Below, in pieces: positions 60,901-64,000 of a stretch of 64,000 nt of DNA. The DNA lies in contig CBDBVE010000007.1 of assembly GCA_965212595.1 (NCBI GenBank), forward strand, positions 1 to 64,000, given 5' to 3'. Origin of the DNA: Poritiphilus sp965212595 (GTDB taxonomy: Bacteria; Bacteroidota; Bacteroidia; Flavobacteriales; Flavobacteriaceae). The position numbers were made by a program, and so were the translations under genes. Numbering within the stretch: position 1 is the first letter of the stretch; each line of letters opens with the position of its first letter. Under the pieces are notes generated by a model. That model was not told where the DNA came from, made no database searches, and saw only the letters and a list, made by a program, of their open reading frames with translations.

Positions 60901-62743
60901 TAATAATTGCGTTTATGGTATATGAACCGATATCAGCTATTTGAGGGGTACCTTCGAGAAGGTCAGTTCCATTGTTGTATGACAATGAAGCCGGAAGGCC
61001 ATTAAGTACTACCGTGAGGTCATCATTCTCAGGATCGTTTAGGTTTAGTGCAGAAGATACCGCCAGCAATGCTTCAAAATTGAGGTTTCCAATACTGGAA
61101 GTTGGGTGCAGATTGGCACTGGTAACTTCAGTAACACAAAGCCCTGAAATCTTGCCGTTATCTGTACTTGCCGGACCGATCTGAACTTCGACCGAACCAT
61201 CAGAAATTTGTACAAAGTAGGTTCTGGTTATTGCAGTTTGGTTAGATGGAAGGCCATCTTTGGTTGGGTCTACCAGATCGTATTCATCGAGCATTAAATT
61301 TCCTTCAAGGAATACATCAAAAATTCTTCCTCCGGCATTGGGATGAAAGACCTCAGCAAAATAAATATCTACCCGATAAAATCCGCTTCCTGGGACAGGA
61401 ATGCTGTAAAGGGCATTATTAGCACCGCCATTTCCTCCAAAAACTTCTTTTTGGAAGAGCAGTTCTTCATCACTACCAGGAGTTGTTCCGGCAATGGTTC
61501 CGCTATAACCTGTAAAAAAACTACCTCCAGTACGGGCAGCATTGGGAGAAGCAGGACTGTCTGCTTCAAAGCTCATTCCGAAGGCGTTTAAAGCATCACT
61601 ACCACTTGCGATACAAAGTTGAAAAGGTATTGCACCAAAGCTTGCCGAAATCGTAGCATTTGCCAGCACATTTGCAAATTCAAAGCTTGCCGTTGGTCCA
61701 ATCGGATTACCATCTATCAGTACTTCCGAAATTTCAAAACCTGCATCTGGGGTAATGGTAAACGTTTGATCATCTCCAGCATTTACAGATACCGCTCCAC
61801 TCGGTGAGATTGTCCCACCAGCACCTGCAGAAGCCGTGATCGTATACATGGTCACAACTACCGGATTCACATTTACTACTCTTATCACTTCAGTGGCAGG
61901 ATTGCCTGCAGCATCCATGACATTATAAGTTACTTGATAGCTCCCTTCTGCTGCCGTGTTTACAGCGCTGTTATCAATAACAATATTACCAGAGATATCT
62001 CCATCTATATCATCGTTTGCAGTGGCTCCAGGTTCTACATAGGTATCCCCTACGGTTAGTTCTAAAGGGTTATCTCCCAAAAGTGCGATTACAGGAGGCG
62101 TATTATCTGAGGTCCCCACGGTATAGGATCCCCCCGTAGCCGTTCCCAGAACAGATGAACCTCCAAAAGTAATGATGGTGGAGGGCGGACCAGCTGGATC
62201 AAAAAAGTCTAAGGTAGAGGTACCTGTTGCCAGGGCTCTAAATTCGATCTGCAACAGATCAATCCCCGAACTCGGAAAATTGGAAAAAGTAGAAGCCCCG
62301 TACTGCAGGGTTCCCGCAAAATTATCAAATGCAGCAGGTACCAAAGGTAAAGGCAAGACCGAAGTAGACTGCGGAGTAAGGCTAACCACCTCGAGAATCG
62401 CCGGGTCAAAACTTAAGTATGCCTCTGCCAGGTCGTATTGCTGACCCGATGAAACCACCTGCAACGTAACGAAAAAGGTATCGTTTACATTTATGGTACT
62501 GGCATTTGTTGCCGGATCTACTTCAAAATCTGCCTGCGCGTGTATTGAAGTCCCAAAACCCAATAGCAGGAAAGCCAGAACAAAGGTGAGTAACCCAGGT
62601 CTTCTTGGTTTTCTTATGCCCTCCCTTTCAATAGGAATAGGAATAGGTTGTTTAGTAATAAAGGCTCTTTTGTCATAGGTATCGGTACCTAGTACCAATA
62701 CCTCAAGGGCCTTGCGGATCGAAAGGAGCGTAATTTTGTGCAT
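51911..62743 (-). CDS. Giant T9SS surface protein with N-terminal cohesin-like domain
   Basis: This is a 3610-aa protein. A 49-residue basic extension (ending IEREGIRKPRRPG) precedes the signal core LLTFVLAFLLLGF and cleavage near IHAQ (70). Residues 71-215 are cohesin-like. A DUF5011/HYR-like domain and an InlB-like repeat ('GGTISPSGAVSVNAGD') follow, then malectin domains (about 380-540 and 1235-1415) and two CBM6-like domains (about 750-880 and 995-1130). Seven tandem SprB-like repeats (about 1620-2175) come next, then HYR domains (about 2250-2755). Three copies of a 110-aa module ('LTGPIN', 'SLFGDIG', 'YTL') sit near 2925-3515 with a PKD domain between the second and third. The last 80 residues are a T9SS type A sorting domain ('VSVHPNPADRL' to 'ERVVIKR'). 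The start is the ATG at 62743. It is the first gene of an operon with the dockerin protein. Carbohydrate binding at the cell surface is likely. Confidence 0.9.
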   Translation of the reverse strand: MHKITLLSIRKALEVLVLGTDTYDKRAFITKQPIPIPIEREGIRKPRRPGLLTFVLAFLLLGFGTSIHAQADFEVDPATNASTINVNDTFFVTLQVVSSGQQYDLAEAYLSFDPAILEVVSLTPQSTSVLPLPLVPAAFDNFAGTLQYGASTFSNFPSSGIDLLQIEFRALATGTSTLDFFDPAGPPSTIITFGGSSVLGTATGGSYTVGTSDNTPPVIALLGDNPLELTVGDTYVEPGATANDDIDGDISGNIVIDNSAVNTAAEGSYQVTYNVMDAAGNPATEVIRVVNVNPVVVTMYTITASAGAGGTISPSGAVSVNAGDDQTFTITPDAGFEISEVLIDGNPIGPTASFEFANVLANATISASFGAIPFQLCIASGSDALNAFGMSFEADSPASPNAARTGGSFFTGYSGTIAGTTPGSDEELLFQKEVFGGNGGANNALYSIPVPGSGFYRVDIYFAEVFHPNAGGRIFDVFLEGNLMLDEYDLVDPTKDGLPSNQTAITRTYFVQISDGSVEVQIGPASTDNGKISGLCVTEVTSANLHPTSSIGNLNFEALLAVSSALNLNDPENDDLTVVLNGLPASLSYNNGTDLLEGTPQIADIGSYTINAIISDGNSSPITEEFTLTIDPSSADMAPTIAAIDDINVAEGGTASTSITITDDNNVFNTSFVLYDKSNPIGSTNNPITPSTVIDPSNYTFTDNGGGSYSFSWLTSPGDGRSYLARLTTDDGVNPPVEALFSINVGQPIPATVQAKTFSNPLPWYATSPQAPFSIIIENNGAQNIGFIDNGEFAEYLIDVPSAGEYVFALMGAKNPAGVTNITLSEINGGIDTPGVVGVVNNGGGWQDYAEYTANVVFNTSGLQTIRLDFGGPVNVSEFSFTPAPDTSPTIDPIADVEIDEGGTLNLAIQVNDNLNPAATIVIYDKSAPGGNNAPYTPAATIAGFTFTEGTPGAGDYTLNWPTSIGDGRSYEARLTANDGVNPPVEAIFKIDVAQDIPDVILARTFANPLPWYGNSPAGPAGQDFSVSIEGAGNIGWINNNDFVEYLIDVPAPGDFNLRINASKGSGDSGLLTISEESGGGFNPIGNITVIQNGWTNFADYNTTVTFANAGLQTLRFDFNGGMNINEFEFVDPNANQAPAVTITAPVDGFGTGQNVSVNFTGTAIDPEEGDISTSLEWSSSINGPLGTGASINTAILSIGSHTITASATDTDPTDPLTGTATIIVNVFATAPNCDVRFRVNAGGDLYADAGGNFEEDRSAANAGGSAQTGTPSTYVDTSVVDNTFGSTAALVSNATGYADILFQTERWSDAENPNNMQWSFPTGDGVFDVKILFNENWTGEITNPRVFDVEIEGALALDDYRPSGPSGADVNVAKVETYQATVTDGVLNIDFIKGTQNPSVKGFDICFVSDLPNDTPIVNITAPSGTEPITVERGVLTTFSATATDTEDDDATLTAAISWSIDPFEPSFGGSGGSFDDQLFVPGDYTVTASATDSGGETGTDEVMITIPGPDVDFTAPMEGANLATTEIQFTWTAANMIFTSPFDEHFHLYVNPADPNNLNPADRISTASQSGQLFWDLGAAEGIVDGPNTVVIVAAEGIHTEFTNPEARDVVNFTVCSVSIDDLAITDPSDCAASDGQVVVTASGTNLEYSNDGGATFQASNTFSGLSAGSYNIVVRSTDDNSCSDNTTAILTDPAAPTIDDVAVNDLSDCDSDDGQIVITATGTNLEYSIDNGATFQNTGTFPGLAMGSYDIVVREFGAQNCLATTTANVGGPVAPEITNIVETDPTDCGASDGQIDITATGSNLEYSIDGPGGLQSNGTGNFAGLAAGVYNVSVVIIDTGNCVASGTATLTDPTVPTINNVTGTDPTDCGLMDGTITIDASGTNLEYSIDGGTTFLGNNVFTGLGGGSYDIAVREAGTTTCNALSNVVLTAPAAPSIASIESSGPTDCGGSDGSLAILATGVDLEYSIDGGSTFQTDNSFAGLTMGTYDIVVREVGTMNCAVTAQHILSDPAAPAITNVAVVNNTDCNVTNGQITITATGSNLEYSIGGAFQPSNVFSGLAAGDYTVTVRRSDANSCSATQMVSITAPEAPMITNIDETDPTTCSGTDGQIIVTATGSNLDYSISGPVSQSNGTGVFTGLPAGAYTISVVVIDTGNCEANGNANLNDPASPNPVISGPLSYLEGTGGVMLDAGAGFSSYSWSPGGETTQTITALAGSYTVTVVDANGCSGTSASVTVTEIPDDELPVITCPADISVNNDPAACSAIIVLPDPTATDNVSTEFIFDGIRSDGMALTDPFPVGTTTITWTAEDEAGNVSLSCDQLVTVTDNEAPNAVCQNITVQLDASGNASITAGDVDGGSSDNCAVASISIDNSSFNISNVGANTVNLTVTDVNGNSSSCSATVTVEDNVAPIAICQNTTVQLDANGIASITAADIDNGSNDAAGIASLSVSPNSFTCADLGPNTVTLTVTDNNGNVSSCTATVTVEDNIPPEIDCPANIVMVSPTPLVLPITPPTPTDNCGVDGLIATRSDGDELTDPFPLGITTITWQATDIAGNPAMCQQTVTISAPLSGANDILAFDVPNQVGDENIDGTGKTVELTVPFGTDVSALTPTIAISAFATVNPMSGVAQNFSSPVQYTVTAENGDPQQWTVTVNVATDMEDPVVTCPADIVVSNDPGQCGANVNFSPSATDNSGSVTVSASPMSGTFFPVGTTQVTVTATDDAGNSVQCMFNVTVNDTEPPSITCPADIVVSALPGDPHAFVGYSLPVGSDNCPGVSVMQTAGLPAGATFPIGTTTNTFEAMDAAGNMMSCSFDVTVNPAPSLTITPSSMSVTLKVGEMEDVFYVVNSDDGSTLPTPAAMKIIDEDTGTDATWAATTSAANQNTSYEVGFNATGLTPGTYTGELMAGPVTGYFDASIPITMIVEPAVGTGELIVLDATTDTPLFDLEDGMIIPKTQIGETPLGIIYNTNLMAGGMKFTLTGPINRVQNEGPTPPQSLFGDIGDDVQGQPFPIGLYTLVADPVNGPTITVNFEVSDVDPNCVGFDAFLSDMSDTSSCGASDGAISIDVNGGTGPYTYSWSHDGGLNSSLATGLAAGIYTVTVTDQNNCTDTVTVTISDPDLPTVTLAPFANVLDTDPPFALTGGSPAGGTYSGPGVSSGMFDPSIGTGTYPITYTFTDGNGCSNSAVQNITVGVPVIDADLIVLDATTDTPLFGLTDGMQINKNDIGNTPLGIIYNEDLNPVRVKFILTGPINETRNEGPNPPYSLFGDIGVNIQGMPFPVGDYTLSANPKVGPTIVVNFSVIDGPPVNQPPNAVASATPDATTAFEVDFSSAGSNDPDGMIVSYDWNFGDTNTSTQQNPTHTYAAGGSYTVTLKVTDNEGAMDTATIQVEAVDPNDVDMVVSFVLVDAVTNNDIMELSNNIGFTENEGINIRANTDPGVVGSVKMQLSGPVNKMQTESFAPYALYGDNAGNYNLANLPPGDYTLTATPFSQSGGNGDAGLPLTIDFTVIDAVPMPLARVEQEDPVSVHPNPADRLATMEFEEPVRLSEIYLYDVTGKLVKVINADTGEDVNTYLLRVQDLPEATYYVRIRDAEGKEMMERVVIKR
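56221..57885 (-). repeat. Seven tandem SprB-like repeats (about 238 bp each)
   Basis: Inside the cohesin protein gene, seven head-to-tail units of 76-81 residues follow the pattern I-x-x-(V/I)-x-x-(T/N)-(D/N)-x-(T/S)-x-C-x-x-x-(D/N)-G ... (A/G)-x-(D/N)-LEYS ... F-x-GL-x-x-GxY ... C ... P. Repeats 3 and 7 share 'SNGTG' and 'VIDTGNC' variants and are closest to each other, suggesting block duplication. An eighth, degenerate unit lies downstream near 53600-53350. Confidence 0.8.
62098..62533 (-). other. Cohesin-like domain of the giant T9SS protein
   Basis: Residues of about 71-215 follow the cohesin plan: 'STINVNDTFFVTLQVVSSGQQYDLAEAYLSFDPAILEVVSL' (a DTFxVxLxV strand, then the FDPAxLEV block), a G-T-L-x-Y strand, 'GIDLLQIEFRALATGTSTLDF' and a closing 'GGSYTVG' strand. 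It sits directly after the signal peptide. Confidence 0.75.
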
Positions 62744-63463
62744 AGTGTGGAGTGTTAATAAATTTCAATTTGTGTGTTTCGATTCTGATGAACCGACTTA
62801 AAAGCACCAAATAACCGGGAAGGGTATTACCATAAACTCCAGGGGTAGAGTCTATGCCACACGAAGGAAGGTTCATTAGCTTTAACACAAATGTTTGGCG
62901 TAATGAATCAAAGGGGGACCAAGATGTGTTGAAAATGTAAAATTTCCCCATACAAGGCTGGTTTGGTTATACCAATAACCAAGTAAGGACATCATAGGGA
63001 TTTGGGGTGAAAAATCTCCTATAAAAATCTAACGGGGGTTAGCAATTTTTCTAGAAAGTAAGCGCTAAATCTTTCAGGAAATGAAATGAAAGAATAGGGC
63101 TACAAAATGTAATTGATTAATTACGGTACAATTTTTTTGATCAAAATAAAGATTGGGATAATAATCGATAATATCGGATGAAGTGCATGAGATTTCGATA
63201 AAAAGCACTAAAATTCGGATGAGTGACACTCTATTTTCAATGACTTTTTTTGGGAAAAGTAACTTCCCGGATTATTAACTTTAGCTTTAAATATGACTAA
63301 CATTTTGCCAACTCAGCTGCCTAGGATTATAAGTCAGACAAACGCTTATTTATCCTACTCAGAATTGTCTAATTATCCCTCAAAATGGCACTCTTGAAGT
63401 GAATTTGTTCTTACAGGAAAGGCCAAAAATGGTCTTTTTTCATTTTTTTTATAGACAATACCC
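62744..63463. other. 720-bp intergenic region upstream of the giant operon
   Basis: No coding frame is convincing on either strand. The region is A/T-rich and must hold the promoter of the 21-kb operon (read leftwards), but I found no CAAAnnTA match with proper spacing on the plus strand. A weak hairpin with a T-run (AAAGGCC-aaaaat-GGTCTTT, 63418-63437) sits just after the stop of the right-edge gene, though its T-run favours the plus strand. Confidence 0.5.
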
Positions 63464-64000
63464 TCAATCAAGAATCAGTTCTTTTTTCAGCTGAATTCCG
63501 TTGTTATCCTCGATACAAATGAAGTATATACCTTCAGGTAAATCACCGACATATAAACGGTATTCATTTCCACTTTTTACATCCCCGGCCGGATACCTTT
63601 TTAGTTGTCTGCCATAAATATCGAAGAGGGCCAATTTTTGTATCGCCACAGGAGGGTCAAAACTTACGCTAACTTCAACCTTAGCGGGATTGGGGTATAT
63701 CTTCAGTTGGTTTTTGGGTTCCGCTTTGAAAAACACGGTAGCATCAAGCATTTCAAAATTAATGGTCAAAGCGCTTCCCGCTTTTCCTTTTAGCCCGTTC
63801 TTTGGGTATGGGATGGCTAGAAGGGAATAACTACCGTTTGAGAGCTTTCCAGTAAAAAATTCACCAGAACGGTCGCCAAATAACGCATACGGAGATTTGT
63901 TCTCGGTTCGTTCGGTTTTCTGGCTGCCAGAAAGCACAAATTGAACACTCTCAGTACCAGCACTGGATGCTGCTCTAATATTCAGGTTCTGGGTTGGAAG
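63464..64000 (-). CDS. T9SS-exported protein, C-terminal part (continues beyond right edge)
   Basis: The frame is open to base 64000 (the residues before 63937 read LPTQNLNIRAASSAGTESVQF), so only the last 178 or so residues are visible. They contain one copy of the 110-aa module also found three times in the cohesin protein ('FVLSGSQKTERTENKSPYALFGDRSGEFF', 'GSYSLLAIPYPKNGLKGKAGSALTINFEMLD'). A T9SS type A sorting domain follows ('LKIYPNPAKVEVSVSF' to 'LKKELILD'). It is a surface or secreted protein on the same strand and probably evolutionarily related to its neighbour. Confidence 0.85.
   Translation of the reverse strand, partial: LPTQNLNIRAASSAGTESVQFVLSGSQKTERTENKSPYALFGDRSGEFFTGKLSNGSYSLLAIPYPKNGLKGKAGSALTINFEMLDATVFFKAEPKNQLKIYPNPAKVEVSVSFDPPVAIQKLALFDIYGRQLKRYPAGDVKSGNEYRLYVGDLPEGIYFICIEDNNGIQLKKELILD

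Overview
The window comes from a marine-type member of the Flavobacteriaceae (Bacteroidota). The signs are several very large secreted proteins built from SprB-like, HYR, malectin and CBM modules, type IX secretion (T9SS) C-terminal sorting domains, TAnnTTTG-type promoters, a flavobacterial-only small protein family (Lacal_2735), an SCSSDDD-type lipoprotein, and a fused aspartokinase-homoserine dehydrogenase followed by thrB and thrC. I see no phage, insertion sequence or CRISPR array.

Layout. 1-5733 (minus): the 5' part of a giant secreted protein (IgGFc-binding-like N-terminus, DUF11 and SprB-like repeats). Its frame is broken at four homopolymers, most simply read as base-call errors. 6062-8538 (plus): an AraC-type regulator, a 21-bp-period direct repeat, then a DUF1772 membrane protein and an NmrA-like protein, the last also broken at a T-run. 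8629-12305 (minus): a secreted FAD oxidoreductase, a secreted aspartoacylase/AstE-type hydrolase and a small lipoprotein. 12465-13000: tRNA-Pro(TGG) and tRNA-Ser(GCT), with decayed tRNA-linked repeats beside them. 13252-30482: mostly core genes, including a GSDH-type protein, a membrane AraC regulator, two small proteins, a 7TM-HD phosphodiesterase, thiolase, an NlpC/P60 protein lacking its catalytic Cys, a TPR protein, gyrA, clpC and NAD(P)HX repair. 30640-35578: a threonine operon with a recognisable promoter and a Thr-rich leader peptide. 35593-42271: aminopeptidase P, gcvT, an SDR protein, PCD, YebC and small or unknown genes.

42322-62743 (minus) is the most striking region. Two giant genes lie 25 bp apart, and the coding lengths are 10.8 kb and 9.6 kb. 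The upstream protein (3610 aa) begins with a cohesin-like domain, carries malectin and CBM6-like modules, seven tandem SprB-like repeats and HYR/PKD modules, and ends in a T9SS sorting domain. The downstream protein (about 3187 aa) carries a beta-propeller, three malectin domains and Kelch repeats, and ends not in a T9SS domain but in a two-repeat dockerin. The pair reads as a possible T9SS-anchored scaffold plus a dockerin client, a cellulosome-like arrangement on a flavobacterial surface. The recognition itself is inference. A further T9SS protein, sharing a C-terminal module with the scaffold, enters from the right edge.
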